A stretch of 64,000 nucleotides of DNA from JBOZRQ01 sp050789255 (GCA_050789255.1 JBOZRQ010000035.1:1-64000); one strand, 5' to 3'. Numbered from the stretch's first letter, positions 16,139-25,223 are shown. Translations and numbers: made by a program. The notes: generated from the sequence alone by a model not told the origin.

Positions 16139-18073
16139 CTATTCCGCTCGACCGATCTCTTCAACGGCGTCGGGGTTCTCCAGTGATGTGATATCGCCCA
16201 GGGGCTGGCCCAGGTAGCGAGCGCGAATGACCCGGCGCATCACCTTGGCGTTGCGGGTTTTGGGGATCTGGCGCACGAACTTGATCTCCTCAGGGCGCAG
16301 CGCCTTGCCCATGGCGGCGGCGACCTGCTCCTTGAGGGCCCTGCGGAGCTCCTCGCCAGGGGTTTGGCCGGGGCGCAGCACCACGAAGCAGACGGCGCCC
16401 TCGCCCTTGACCGGGTGCGGCACGCCGATGGCGGCCGCCTCGGCCACGGCCGGGTGCGCCACCAGGGCTGACTCGAACTCGGCAGGGCCAACCCGCTTGC
16501 CAGCGATCTTGATGGTGTCGTCGCTGCGACCGTGGATGTACCAGAAGCCGTCCTCGTCGATCGAGGCGAAGTCCCCGTGGTACCAAAGGTCGGGCCAGCG
16601 GGACCAGTAGGTGTTCACGTAGCGGTCGGGGTCGCGCCAGAAGCCGCGGGTCATGCCGGGCCACGGACCCCGGATTACCAGCTCCCCGACGGCGCCCCGC
16701 ACGGGGTTGCCGGATTCGTCCACCACGTCGGCCGCCATGCCCAGGTTCGGACCGGCGAAGGAGGCGGGCTTGAGCGGGAGCATCGGCGAGCAGCAGAGGA
16801 TGCCGCCTGAGATCTCCGTGCCGCCGGAGTAGTTGATGATCGGGCAGCGCCCGCCGCCCACCTGGTTGAAGTACCACATGTAGGGGTCGGGGTTCCAGGG
16901 CTCCCCGGTGCTGCCGAGCACCCGCAGGCTGCTCAGGTCGTGCCTGCGCACGTGCTCCTCCCCGTGGGGCATGAGCGCCCGCACCAGCGTCGGCGAAATG
17001 CCCAGGTGGGTGATGCCGTGCTCCTCCACCATCGACCAGAGCCGGTCCGGCGCCGGGAAGTCGGGCGCCCCGTCGTAGAGGAACATGGTGCTGCCCAGCA
17101 TGAGGGTGCCGAAGACCAGCCATGGGCCCATCATCCAGCCGATGTCGCTGAACCAGAACATAATGTCCTGCTCCTGCACATCGAAGTGGTGGGCCATGTC
17201 CTGGGTCCCCTTCAAGGGGAACCCGGCATGCACATGGACGGCGCCCTTGGGCTTGCCTGTGGTGCCCGAGGTGTAAATGATCATCAGCGGGTCCTCGGGG
17301 TCCATCCAGGCGGTGGAGTACTCCCGGGGCTTGCCGGCCACCAGGTCGTGCCACCACACATCGCGCCCCTCTGCCCAGGGCGTCTGGATCCCAGCCCGCC
17401 GGACCACTACCATCTTCTCCACAGTCGGAGACAAGGCCAGCGCCTCATCGGCGGTGGCCTTCATGTTCACCGGCTGGCCGCGCCGGAAGAAGCCGTCGGC
17501 GGTGATCAGGAGCTTGACCTCGGCGTCGTTCAGGCGGGCAGCCACGGCTTGTGGGGCGAACCCCGAGAAGATCGGGGTGAAGATCGCCCCCACCTTGGCT
17601 ACCGCCATGATCGCCACGACCGTTTCCGGGATCATGGGCATGAAGATGCCTACCCGATCGCCCTTGGCGATGCCCAGCGCCTCCAGGCCGTGAGCGAACT
17701 GGTTGGCGGCTGCGTACAGGTCCCGGTAAGTCAGCTTGCGGACGGCGCCCTCCTCGCCCTCCCAAATGACCGCCACCTTGTTTTTCCGGTGGGTCGAGAG
17801 GTGCTTGTCGACGCAGTCGTTGGCCGTATTCATGGCGCCGCCCCTGAACCACCTGGCCCACGGCACGCCGGCGGACAGGTCGACCACCTGGTCGTAGGGG
17901 CGGAACCAATCGATGCCCAGGTCCTTCACCACCGCGTCCCAGAACCAGGAGACGTCAGCGGTGGAACGACGCAGAAGCTCCTCGTAGGTGGATATGCCAT
18001 GTGCCTTCATCAACCGACGCACATGGCTCTTCTCCGTGTAAGCTTCACTAGGCCGCCAGATGATCTTATCCAT
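16139..18073 (-). CDS. AMP-forming acyl-CoA/acetyl-CoA synthetase family enzyme
   Basis: A 644-residue adenylate-forming ligase that activates a carboxylate with ATP and couples it to CoA. The P-loop-like motif IIYTSGTTGKPKGAVHVH (about 270), WFSDIGWMMGPW, the NYSGGTEISGG aromatic/substrate motif and WYHGDFASIDEDGFWYIHGR (A8 hinge) are all present. The C-terminal catalytic lysine lies in PKTRNAKVMRRVIR, the site controlled by acetylation in Acs enzymes. The ACAS-type N-terminus is present, and overall it is close to acetyl-/acetoacetyl-CoA synthetases; the exact acid cannot be decided. It is translationally coupled to the upstream alpha/beta hydrolase (TAATG overlap). Confidence 0.85.
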   Translation of the reverse strand: MDKIIWRPSEAYTEKSHVRRLMKAHGISTYEELLRRSTADVSWFWDAVVKDLGIDWFRPYDQVVDLSAGVPWARWFRGGAMNTANDCVDKHLSTHRKNKVAVIWEGEEGAVRKLTYRDLYAAANQFAHGLEALGIAKGDRVGIFMPMIPETVVAIMAVAKVGAIFTPIFSGFAPQAVAARLNDAEVKLLITADGFFRRGQPVNMKATADEALALSPTVEKMVVVRRAGIQTPWAEGRDVWWHDLVAGKPREYSTAWMDPEDPLMIIYTSGTTGKPKGAVHVHAGFPLKGTQDMAHHFDVQEQDIMFWFSDIGWMMGPWLVFGTLMLGSTMFLYDGAPDFPAPDRLWSMVEEHGITHLGISPTLVRALMPHGEEHVRRHDLSSLRVLGSTGEPWNPDPYMWYFNQVGGGRCPIINYSGGTEISGGILCCSPMLPLKPASFAGPNLGMAADVVDESGNPVRGAVGELVIRGPWPGMTRGFWRDPDRYVNTYWSRWPDLWYHGDFASIDEDGFWYIHGRSDDTIKIAGKRVGPAEFESALVAHPAVAEAAAIGVPHPVKGEGAVCFVVLRPGQTPGEELRRALKEQVAAAMGKALRPEEIKFVRQIPKTRNAKVMRRVIRARYLGQPLGDITSLENPDAVEEIGRAE

Positions 18074-18912
18074 TACGAGAGCCCCCTTGCGTCAAGTTGC
18101 GCGAAAAAGTTATGTATGAGCTCGGTGAAATAGGTTGGGTATTCCATAGGGACCATGTGTCCCGTACAGGGCACCACGGCAGTGGGGTAGGCCGCTGCCC
18201 CGGGCAGATTGGCCTGCAGCCAGGCGGCTGTCTCAGCGAAGGGCGCCGGCTCGAACTGACCGATGACCACCTGCGTTGGCGCCGTAATGGTCGGCACCAG
18301 CTCCACCGGGGACGGCGGTTTCGGTTCGGGCCCGCGCACCCGCCGGGTCCAGAGGCTGAAATCGTTCGCCTCCACCATGGCCTGGATCGTCGTCCACGCC
18401 GCCGGGTTCAGGCGGGCCAGCTCGAACAGTGGGTCCTGCAGCCACCGCTGACGGGCGGCAGCCGCCCCAGCCTCCCGGGCGATCTGCACCGGCGGGCTCC
18501 ATGTCATGGTCGGAACAGGGAGCCATGGGCTGACCAGGACCAGGCTGCGGACCCGCTCGGGATGGCGCCCGGCCAGCCCGATGGCGTCGAAGCCGCCCAG
18601 GGAGTGGCCGACCACGTGGCACGTGCTGATCTGTGCGTCATTTAGTACGGCGATCAGATCCCGAATCGGGTCGTGGTCCTCGCCAATCGGGTCAGAGTGG
18701 CCATGTCCACGGCGATCGGGAACCACACACCGGTAACGGGACTCCAGGGCATCGCTGTGGTAGGTCCACATGCCGCCCTCCAACACCGCACCGTGCAAGA
18801 AGAGCACCGGGTGGCCCTCGCCACCGACCTGGTAGTAGATACCGGCCGCAGTCACCGGCACAAGCGCTACCTCCTCCTGGCTATACGGGTTACGTGTGAA
18901 CTGGTATTCCAC
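18073..18912 (-). CDS. alpha/beta-hydrolase fold protein
   Basis: A 279-residue alpha/beta hydrolase. The oxyanion region VLFLHGAVLEGGMW (about 36-49), strand/turn VVPDRRGHGHSDP and nucleophile Ser104 in VVGHSLGGFDAIG are clear. The acid is probably in VVIGQFEPAPF (about 222-232) and the catalytic His in CTGHMVPMEYP near the end. It resembles the 3-oxoadipate enol-lactonase/haloperoxidase branch. The start is GTG at 18912 with GGAGACC upstream. It is co-translated with the acyl-CoA synthetase, suggesting it releases an acid from an ester or lactone that the synthetase then activates (inference). Confidence 0.85.
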   Translation of the reverse strand: MEYQFTRNPYSQEEVALVPVTAAGIYYQVGGEGHPVLFLHGAVLEGGMWTYHSDALESRYRCVVPDRRGHGHSDPIGEDHDPIRDLIAVLNDAQISTCHVVGHSLGGFDAIGLAGRHPERVRSLVLVSPWLPVPTMTWSPPVQIAREAGAAAARQRWLQDPLFELARLNPAAWTTIQAMVEANDFSLWTRRVRGPEPKPPSPVELVPTITAPTQVVIGQFEPAPFAETAAWLQANLPGAAAYPTAVVPCTGHMVPMEYPTYFTELIHNFFAQLDARGLS

Positions 18913-18985
18913 CCGGTCTCCGGTTTTCCTCCGAATTCAAATATTATAAATAGATCAAGCTCGGTGGAAGGCGACACGATGCGAA

Positions 18986-19017
18986 GCGGCCGAGTCCGGA
19001 GGTCCGGGCTCGGCCGC
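18986..19017 (-). terminator. hairpin downstream of the ferredoxin gene
   Basis: The arms GCGGCCGAG (18986-18994) and CTCGGCCGC (19009-19017) enclose further pairing bases. It lies just after the ferredoxin stop on the minus strand. No U-tract follows, so termination strength is doubtful. Confidence 0.4.
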
Positions 19018-19026
19018 AAAGGTGTG

Positions 19027-19350
19027 CTATTCCGCTGGACGGGGTCCCGGATCGAGACCAGACGTGGCGACGGTCATGACCGGGCGGACCTTGAGATCGC
19101 CCGACACACGAATCTGGCAACCCAGGCGGACCTGATCGGGGTCGTGGCCCTTTTCGATGAGCTTGGTCCGCTCCGCCTCACTCTGGGCGCCCGGATCGCC
19201 TTCCAGGACCTCCACCCGGCAGGACGTGCACCGAATATTGCCTCCGCACCGGTGCAGAACGTCCACCCCATTGTCCTCCAGGGCGAGCACCAGTTTGGTT
19301 CCCGCCGGAACCTCGAACACGCCCCGGCCCTCCACCTCAACCTTGGGCAC
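19027..19350 (-). CDS. [2Fe-2S] ferredoxin
   Basis: A 107-residue ferredoxin. Cluster ligands are Cys35, Cys41, Cys44 (CGGNIRCTSC, C-x5-C-x2-C as in adrenodoxin/bacterial Isc-type ferredoxins) and Cys78 (RLGCQIRV). The beta-grasp framework is clear (VEVEGRGVFEVPAGTKLVLALE). It is a soluble one-electron carrier. The ATG at 19350 follows a GGGAGGTG site. It is a single gene, divergent from the oxidoreductase gamma-like gene 203 bases away, so it could serve that protein or a monooxygenase; no partner reductase is in the window. Confidence 0.9.
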   Translation of the reverse strand: MPKVEVEGRGVFEVPAGTKLVLALEDNGVDVLHRCGGNIRCTSCRVEVLEGDPGAQSEAERTKLIEKGHDPDQVRLGCQIRVSGDLKVRPVMTVATSGLDPGPRPAE

Positions 19351-19553
19351 TGTATGAACACCTCCCTATGCTTTCGTGGGTAAGACTCGCTGGGAGGATA
19401 CGGCTGCTGGCATCCTCTGCAATCCCGAGCGGTGAACGGCTCCAATGGAGCGGTCAATTGCGGCCTGCGTTTCACCGCCATCCCAGGGACGGCGCACACG
19501 TACCGCCGCTAAAATGGGGCTACATCTGGACAAACAAACGGAGGCTGGTCAGC

Positions 19554-20078
19554 ATGACAGGGTTGCGCTTTCACTTTCTGGACGACGCCCGGGGCGAGGA
19601 TGCCCGACTTGCTGCCGCCATTCTGGCCGATTGCCTGAGCCGCCAGGGCTTCCAGAGCAACGCCAAGGGGACGTCCGTCGCCGTGGAGGCTGCCCCCCGC
19701 CGGGAACGGGACGCCGAAGAGGTCTTTGTGGTTCTGGATGAACATCTGCTGGCCAGCGCTGAGGTGCTCTGCCGCCTGGACAGCCGGTCGGCGGTCGTGG
19801 TTTGCAGCGCCCGCCCCGCCCGCACCCTGAAGCATGAGCTGGGGCGGTTCACCGCAGGGGTGGCCACCGTTGACGCTTCAGGCATCGCGATCGATGAGGG
19901 CGCCGACCCCGTGGTCGCCGTGCTGGGCGGCGCAGCCCGGGCGATCCCCCTGATCGACCCTGAGGTGCTCTCCGCCTCGGTCTGGAACACGTTCGACCGC
20001 CAGTTGCCCTACGCAGCGCAGGCTGCGGTCCGGGCCTTCGACCTGGGGTATGCGCAGACACAACTGGCCCTGGCCTAA
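19554..20078 (+). CDS. orphan 2-oxoacid:acceptor oxidoreductase gamma-subunit-like protein
   Basis: A 174-residue protein resembling the gamma (PorG/KorC-type) domain of 2-oxoacid:ferredoxin oxidoreductases. The frame runs DARLAAAILADCLSRQGFQS, then KGTSVAVEA, VFVVLDEHLLASAEVL, and the C-terminal IPLIDPEVLSASVWNTF. The usual GRGGQG nucleotide/CoA-contact loop is not present, and no alpha, beta or delta subunit lies nearby. It may be a stand-alone regulatory or relic subunit. The ATG at 19554 follows GGAGG and is preferred to a longer frame. A strong terminator follows. The assignment is by pattern and should be treated as moderate. Confidence 0.65.
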   Translation: MTGLRFHFLDDARGEDARLAAAILADCLSRQGFQSNAKGTSVAVEAAPRRERDAEEVFVVLDEHLLASAEVLCRLDSRSAVVVCSARPARTLKHELGRFTAGVATVDASGIAIDEGADPVVAVLGGAARAIPLIDPEVLSASVWNTFDRQLPYAAQAAVRAFDLGYAQTQLALA

Positions 20079-20092
20079 GCGACGAACATGAA

Positions 20093-20133
20093 GACCCGCG
20101 CTACCGGCGAACGGTGGCGCGGGTCTTGTTTTT
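20093..20133 (+). terminator. intrinsic terminator
   Basis: The arms GACCCGCGC (20093-20101) and GCGCGGGTC (20117-20125), with further internal pairing, are followed by TTGTTTTT. Confidence 0.88.
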
Positions 20134-21238
20134 AGGGTGTGGCTGCGTCCTCCAGGAACCGGCGACTGCGAAGGTAGGTGAGCCAGTGCTGCTTAACCTG
20201 GCTCAACGTTTCGCCGAGAACCTCCTGCACGGCTTCGTCGAGCGGCTGCGTCGCTGCTGAGACGGCCAGGAGCAGCACCCCGGGCTCGCCCAGGCGTGAG
20301 CGAACGTAGAGAACGAAGCTGATGCCGATGGTGTACCGGTCAAGGGGGTAGGTCTGGGTCTGATCGATCTGGTCCAGGGAGATCTCAGACTCGAGTGCAA
20401 GCCGGTGTAGCGCCTGCATGGCTACCTCGAAGGCCTGCCATCCCGCCGATCGGGCGCCCGGGATGCGGTGGGCCGCCTCCTGGTAGGCGATCCAGGTGGC
20501 GATTCCCTCCTCCCACCAGATTGGGTTCCGGTTGTAGAGCAGGGCGTGGGTGAACTCGTGGGCCACCGTCGTGGTCAGCACCGCCTCGGACTGGGGCGCC
20601 AGCAGAATCGACTCCGCCCGCTCCACCCACAGGCCGGAGAGGCGCCGCTCGTCGCTGGGGTTCAAGTCCACCGCCCTCCGCAGGTCTGCCACGCTCGGCA
20701 TGAGGTAGATGGTCTGGGTGGGCGGGTTCTGCATCAGCAGGAAGCCCGCCAGCCACCGGTAGATCTCGGCCCAGCCCTCGACCTGGTACGCGGGATAGGC
20801 GCCGGTGTAGTACACCGTGAGGGGCTTGGCGTGCTGGACCTCCCAGTCGTAGGGGTAGTCCGGGTTAACGTACAGGTGCCGGCCTGGCAGCTCTGTTGTG
20901 CCGACCGACCAGGCATACTCCAGCAGTTGTGCGGGGTAGCTCTCCAGGTGCCGCCGGGGCAGGGTTACCACGGTCGTTCCGCTCCTGGGTGCGCTGTAGT
21001 GGAGCGACTCGTCCAGGCGGTCTCGGGCCGCGACTGTCAGGGAGGGCAGCAGCCTGGGGTCGTGGTTCTCCAGGTAGAAGCTGACGCCCTCGCTGGTCTG
21101 CACAGACCGGGCGTGCGGGCCGGGCCCCAAATCGAGCGCGACGACGGGCTGAACCTGGCCCCGGGACGCTGCCCCCAGCCATGCCAGTTCAGCTGCCAGT
21201 AACAGCCAGACCGCCCAGATTCGCCGCCGCCGCATCAT
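20132..21238 (-). CDS. membrane-anchored gluzincin (peptidase MA-like), copy 1
   Basis: A protein of about 368 residues with an N-terminal membrane anchor/signal (IWAVWLLLAAELAWLGA). A beta-sandwich-like region comes next, then a zinc peptidase domain: VAHEFTHALLYN (HExxH) followed by IWWEEGIATWIAYQE, whose glutamate is the third zinc ligand as in peptidase MA/M1-like enzymes. It is probably extracellular and membrane-tethered. A paralogue lies immediately upstream on the same strand with the same layout. The start is taken at ATG 21238; a GTG at 21247 is possible. Substrate is unknown. Confidence 0.78.
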   Translation of the reverse strand: MMRRRRIWAVWLLLAAELAWLGAASRGQVQPVVALDLGPGPHARSVQTSEGVSFYLENHDPRLLPSLTVAARDRLDESLHYSAPRSGTTVVTLPRRHLESYPAQLLEYAWSVGTTELPGRHLYVNPDYPYDWEVQHAKPLTVYYTGAYPAYQVEGWAEIYRWLAGFLLMQNPPTQTIYLMPSVADLRRAVDLNPSDERRLSGLWVERAESILLAPQSEAVLTTTVAHEFTHALLYNRNPIWWEEGIATWIAYQEAAHRIPGARSAGWQAFEVAMQALHRLALESEISLDQIDQTQTYPLDRYTIGISFVLYVRSRLGEPGVLLLAVSAATQPLDEAVQEVLGETLSQVKQHWLTYLRSRRFLEDAATP

Positions 21239-21268
21239 TGTGGTCACCCCGTCCCACTCCCTCGCGTG

Positions 21269-22339
21269 TCACAAGGTGCGCATATCGATGGTGTACTGTT
21301 CACTGCGCACGTACTCAAGCCACTTCGGTTCTACCTTGAACAGCGGCTCGCCCAGGACCTCCTCCATGGCGTCATAGAAGCGGTTGGTGCGCTTGGTCTC
21401 CGTCATTACCTTGACCAGCCCGGCCTCCCCGGCTCGTGACCTTACATACAGGACGAAACTGAGCCCGATGGTGTAGGGGTCCAAGGGCGCCTTGGTCTGG
21501 CGGGTCACCTTCTCCAAGGAAATGCTCTCTCGGCGAGCTCGCCCTTGGAGTTCCAACGCAGCCCGACGTTCTGCCACCATGGCGCTCTTGTCCTCTCGGA
21601 GGCCTATATAGCGGGCCACGCCTTCTTCCCACCAGACCGGGCTCATATCGCTGAAAAGCAGGGAGTGGGCAAGCTCGTGCGCAACGACCTCTTTCATGTA
21701 TGTGTCCTGTGGGGTGTCCCCATCGATCACCAGGGCGTTCACCACCTGGACCCATAGTCCGGCGACCTGGTACGGGATGCCGTTGTTCTGCACCATGCGT
21801 TGAGCGGCCGCGGCATTGGGCATGACGAAGATGGTCCGGGGTTCAGGCTTAAGGCCAAGATAAGCCGCCACCCGTTTGTAGATCTCTCCCCATTCGGCCA
21901 GCCCTTTGACGTCTTTCTCATCAACATAGAAGACCTTGAACTGCTCAGTCTCCTTGCTCTTCCAGTCGAAGGGATACGCTTCGTGGACCGCCAGATAGCT
22001 GCCCGAATACCGCTTGTCGCCGACCTCCCAGGTGTAGCTCACCATCGCCACCGGGAGTTTGATGTGCACCACCGAGTGGCCCAGCCGAATGCGCGTGGTC
22101 CCGCCTTCATAGCTGGGCTCCCGCAGATAGGTGGCGTAGTCAGCCTTACCATGAACCGTCAGCTTGGGCTTCACCTGGGGCGAGTGCCCCTCCAAGATAA
22201 AGGTAAGGCCGGTTCGGTCCTGCTCCACGCGCATGACCGGATCGGTGTGAGCTGCGGTCGGCGCCTGCTGCTGCAGCCCCAACCACGCCACTTGAGCAAG
22301 CAGTAACACCCACACGGACCAGATTTGGAAACGGCGCAT
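21269..22339 (-). CDS. membrane-anchored gluzincin (peptidase MA-like), copy 2
   Basis: A 356-residue paralogue of the following gene. It shares an N-terminal anchor (IWSVWVLLLAQVAWLGLQQQ), a 170-residue beta-rich ectodomain, the zinc motif VVAHELAHSLLFS, the downstream VWWEEGVARYIGLRED, and a C-terminal PLDPYTIGLSFVLYVRSRAGE block that is nearly identical between copies. The ATG at 22339 has GGGGTGGT upstream; an in-frame extension of 11 codons has no ribosome-binding site. The pair is separated by about 30 bases and so probably co-transcribed, suggesting tandem duplication followed by divergence. Confidence 0.78.
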   Translation of the reverse strand: MRRFQIWSVWVLLLAQVAWLGLQQQAPTAAHTDPVMRVEQDRTGLTFILEGHSPQVKPKLTVHGKADYATYLREPSYEGGTTRIRLGHSVVHIKLPVAMVSYTWEVGDKRYSGSYLAVHEAYPFDWKSKETEQFKVFYVDEKDVKGLAEWGEIYKRVAAYLGLKPEPRTIFVMPNAAAAQRMVQNNGIPYQVAGLWVQVVNALVIDGDTPQDTYMKEVVAHELAHSLLFSDMSPVWWEEGVARYIGLREDKSAMVAERRAALELQGRARRESISLEKVTRQTKAPLDPYTIGLSFVLYVRSRAGEAGLVKVMTETKRTNRFYDAMEEVLGEPLFKVEPKWLEYVRSEQYTIDMRTL

Positions 22340-22384
22340 CGTAGAAGACCACCCCTTGAATGCGCAGAGCATTTCAGCAGGTAA

Positions 22385-22422
22385 AAAAGTTCAACCCCAA
22401 GGGACAAATCCCTTGGGGTTGA
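22385..22422 (-). terminator. intrinsic terminator of the pdh operon
   Basis: The 13 bp perfect arms 22391-22403 and 22410-22422 (TCAACCCCAAGGG) enclose a six-base loop. On the minus strand the stem is followed by ACTTTTTTA. It sits just after the E3 gene. Confidence 0.92.
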
Positions 22423-22434
22423 GTAGGAGTTTCC

Positions 22435-23850
22435 TTACTTTCTGCCGCCCTTTTCGATCTGGTGGACCAGCGTGTGGGCCGCCTCCAGGATGCCCTCAGA
22501 GAGGGTCGGGTGGTAATGCGGGGTCAGGGCGATGTCCTCCACGAGGGAGCCCATTTCGATGGCGAGGGTCATTTCGCCGATCAGCTCGGAGACCTCGGGG
22601 CCGCACATTTGGGCGCCCAACAGAACACCGGTTGCCTTGTCGGCCACGAGCTTCACGAGACCGTCGGACTCGCCCATGGTAAGGGCCCGGCCGATCGCCG
22701 CAAACATGTGCTTGCTGACGATCACGTCGTAACCCTTCTCCTTGGCCTGCTTCTCGGTCAGGCCGACATAGGCGATCTCGGGGTCGGTGAAGATGACCGC
22801 GGGGATGGTCTGCCAGTCGGAGTGAGAGGGCTGCCCGGCGATCGCCTCGGCCGCCACACGGCCCTGGGAGCTGGCCAGGTGGGCCAGCATGATCCGGTTG
22901 ACCACGTCGCCGATGGCGAAGATGTGGGAGACGTTGGTCCGCTGCTGGTCGTCGACGAGGATGAAGCCCTGCTCGTCCACCTTGACGCCAGCCTTGTCCA
23001 ACTCAAGCCCCTCGGTATACGGGCGCCGGCCCACCGCCACCAGGACCTTGTCGGCGGGGAGCTCGTGGGTCTTGCCGTCGGCGTCCTCCACCTTGACGAC
23101 GCCGTTCTGCAGGCCGCCCGAGGCCTTGGACTTCAGCATGACCGTGATGCCGATGCGGCGCAGCTTGCGCATGAGCACGGCGACCAGGTCCGCATCGGTG
23201 CCGGGGAGCAGCTGCTCGGTCGCCTCGACGATGGTGACGTTGGAGCCCAGCTTGGCGTAAGCGATGCCGAGCTCGACGCCGATGTAGCCGCCGCCGACCA
23301 CCACGAAGTTCTTGGGGACCTCCTGGAACGCCAGGGCGCCGCGGGCGTCGACCACGTTCACCCCGTCGACCGGGAAGAACTTGGGGTTGACCGCCTGGGA
23401 GCCGGTGGCGATGATGCAGTTCTTAAAGCCATAGATCTGGGACTGGCCGTCCTGCACGTCGATGGCCACGGTGTGGGGATCGACAAAGCGGGCCTTGCCC
23501 TTGACGACCTCCACGTCGCCGGCCTTCATGAGGGCGCCGACGCCGCTGGTGAGCCGCTTAATTACCTTGGTCTGCTTCCACTCCTGGGTCTTGGCGAAGT
23601 TGAGCTCCACCCCGGAGACCTTGACGCCCCGGTCCTCGGACTCCTTGGCCTCGTGGATCAGGTTGCCCACGGAGATCAGGGCCTTGGAGGGAATGCATCC
23701 GTGGTTGAGGCAGGTGCCGCCGAGCTCTTCGAGCTCCACCAGCGTGACCGTCTGGCCGAGCTGGGAGGCCCGCTGGGCCGCCACGTAGCCGCCGGGGCCG
23801 GCGCCCAGAATAATCGTGTCGGTACCGATCTTGGACGAACCCATGACCAT
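22435..23850 (-). CDS. lpdA: dihydrolipoamide dehydrogenase (E3)
   Basis: A 471-residue flavoprotein that reoxidises the dihydrolipoyl groups of E2 with NAD+. The FAD-binding GAGPGGYVAA (16-25), the redox-active disulfide Cys47/Cys52 in GGTCLNHGCIPSK, the NAD-binding VVVGGGYIGVELG and the C-terminal catalytic base region LTPHYHPTLSE are all intact. Length is normal. The ATG at 23850 is selected because GGAGG lies upstream; the reading frame is open far beyond it through the E2 gene. It is the last gene of the E1alpha-E1beta-E2-E3 operon, two bases after the E2 stop and before a strong terminator. Confidence 0.97.
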   Translation of the reverse strand: MVMGSSKIGTDTIILGAGPGGYVAAQRASQLGQTVTLVELEELGGTCLNHGCIPSKALISVGNLIHEAKESEDRGVKVSGVELNFAKTQEWKQTKVIKRLTSGVGALMKAGDVEVVKGKARFVDPHTVAIDVQDGQSQIYGFKNCIIATGSQAVNPKFFPVDGVNVVDARGALAFQEVPKNFVVVGGGYIGVELGIAYAKLGSNVTIVEATEQLLPGTDADLVAVLMRKLRRIGITVMLKSKASGGLQNGVVKVEDADGKTHELPADKVLVAVGRRPYTEGLELDKAGVKVDEQGFILVDDQQRTNVSHIFAIGDVVNRIMLAHLASSQGRVAAEAIAGQPSHSDWQTIPAVIFTDPEIAYVGLTEKQAKEKGYDVIVSKHMFAAIGRALTMGESDGLVKLVADKATGVLLGAQMCGPEVSELIGEMTLAIEMGSLVEDIALTPHYHPTLSEGILEAAHTLVHQIEKGGRK

Positions 23851-23852
23851 GG

Positions 23853-25202
23853 TTACATCGCCTCCATCATGAGCAGGGTCGGGTTGGCGAGGAGTTCGAT
23901 GACCCGATTCATGAAGCGAGTCGCCAGGGCGCCGTCGATGAGTCGGTGGTCGAAGGAGAGGGCGAGGTAGGTCATCTTGCGGATGACGATCGCACCGTCG
24001 CGGACGACCGGGCGGTCCTGGGTCTTGCCGATGCCGAGGATGGCGACCTCGGGGTAGTTGATGACCGGGGTGAAGTAGAGCCCGCCGATGGAGCCCTGGT
24101 TGGAGACGGTGAAGGTGGAGCCCTTCATTTCGTCGGGGGTGAGCTTGCCAGCCTTGCCGCGGGCGATGAGGTCCTCCATCTCGGCGGCGATCTGGAAGAC
24201 CGACTTCTTGTCGGCATCCTTGACCACCGGCACGAGCAGACCGGCCTCGGTGTCGAGGGCGAAGCCGATGTGGTACTGCTTGCGCAGCACGATCTCCTGC
24301 TTTTCGTCGTCGATCTGGGCGTTGAGGTAGGGGAACTCCTTGAGGGCGGTGGTGAGCGCCTTGAAGAAGAACGGCATGAAGGAGAGCTTGATTCCCTTCT
24401 TGGCCGCCATCTCCTTGGCCTTGGCCCGGAACTCCACCAGCTCGGTCATGTCGACCTCGTCCACCGAGGTGACGTGCGGGGCGGTGTGCTTGGACTTGAC
24501 CATGCGCTCCGAGATCACCTTGCGGATGCCGCGGAGAGGGATGCGCTCGTCCCCGGCGACCGGGGCCACGGCGTTCTTGGCCACAGCCATGGGCGCGGGC
24601 GCCGCGGCGGGAGCCACAGCGGTCGGCTCGGGCTGGACGAAGCACTCGGTGGCAGCCTCCGGGCCGGCAGCCGCGGGGGCCGCAGCAGCCGGGCCGCCAG
24701 CGGCGAAGCGGCGGACATCGTCGGCCGTGACGCGGCCGGCAGGGCCGGAGCCCGGCACCTGGTCGATATTAATGCCCAAAGCGCGGGCAAGCTTGCGGGT
24801 GGCCGGTGCGGCCAGCGCACGACCGCCGGCGGCGGCAGCGGCGGCAGGAGCAGGCGCCGTGGCCGGGAAGGCGGTCACGTCGGCCTGGGCCTTGGGCTGG
24901 GCGCCCGCCGGGGCGGCAGCCGTGGCCGAGGCGGCCTCCTTGTCGGTGGGCATGGCGGTGGCAGTGCCGTCATCGAATGTGACGACGACGTTGCCGACAA
25001 TCAGGATGTCGCCGACCTTGCCGTGCAGCTTGGACACCTTGCCATTGACCGGGGAGGTAATCTCCACCGCAGCCTTGTCGGTCTGAACTTCAAGGAGCGG
25101 CTGGTCGATCTTGACCGTGTCGCCCTCGTTTACCATCCACTTCAGCAACTCCGCCTCGTGCAGGCCCTCGCCGACGTCGGGGAGTTTGAATTCAGTTGCC
25201 AT
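23853..25202 (-). CDS. pdhC: dihydrolipoamide acyltransferase (E2)
   Basis: A 449-residue core subunit of a 2-oxoacid dehydrogenase complex. There is one lipoyl domain (about 1-76; lipoylated Lys43 in VQTDKAAVE) and an Ala/Pro linker. The peripheral-subunit-binding domain (about 130-165) includes ATRKLARALGINIDQVPGSG and GRVTADDVRRF. A second Ala/Pro linker leads to the catalytic domain (about 220-449) with SFDHRLIDGALATRF carrying the His and Asp active-site pair. It accepts the acyl group from E1 and transfers it to CoA. A single lipoyl domain is usual for Firmicutes. The ATG at 25202 lies 21 bases after the E1beta stop. Confidence 0.96.
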   Translation of the reverse strand: MATEFKLPDVGEGLHEAELLKWMVNEGDTVKIDQPLLEVQTDKAAVEITSPVNGKVSKLHGKVGDILIVGNVVVTFDDGTATAMPTDKEAASATAAAPAGAQPKAQADVTAFPATAPAPAAAAAAGGRALAAPATRKLARALGINIDQVPGSGPAGRVTADDVRRFAAGGPAAAAPAAAGPEAATECFVQPEPTAVAPAAAPAPMAVAKNAVAPVAGDERIPLRGIRKVISERMVKSKHTAPHVTSVDEVDMTELVEFRAKAKEMAAKKGIKLSFMPFFFKALTTALKEFPYLNAQIDDEKQEIVLRKQYHIGFALDTEAGLLVPVVKDADKKSVFQIAAEMEDLIARGKAGKLTPDEMKGSTFTVSNQGSIGGLYFTPVINYPEVAILGIGKTQDRPVVRDGAIVIRKMTYLALSFDHRLIDGALATRFMNRVIELLANPTLLMMEAM

Positions 25203-25223
25203 GGTGAGTCGCAGCCTCCCGTC

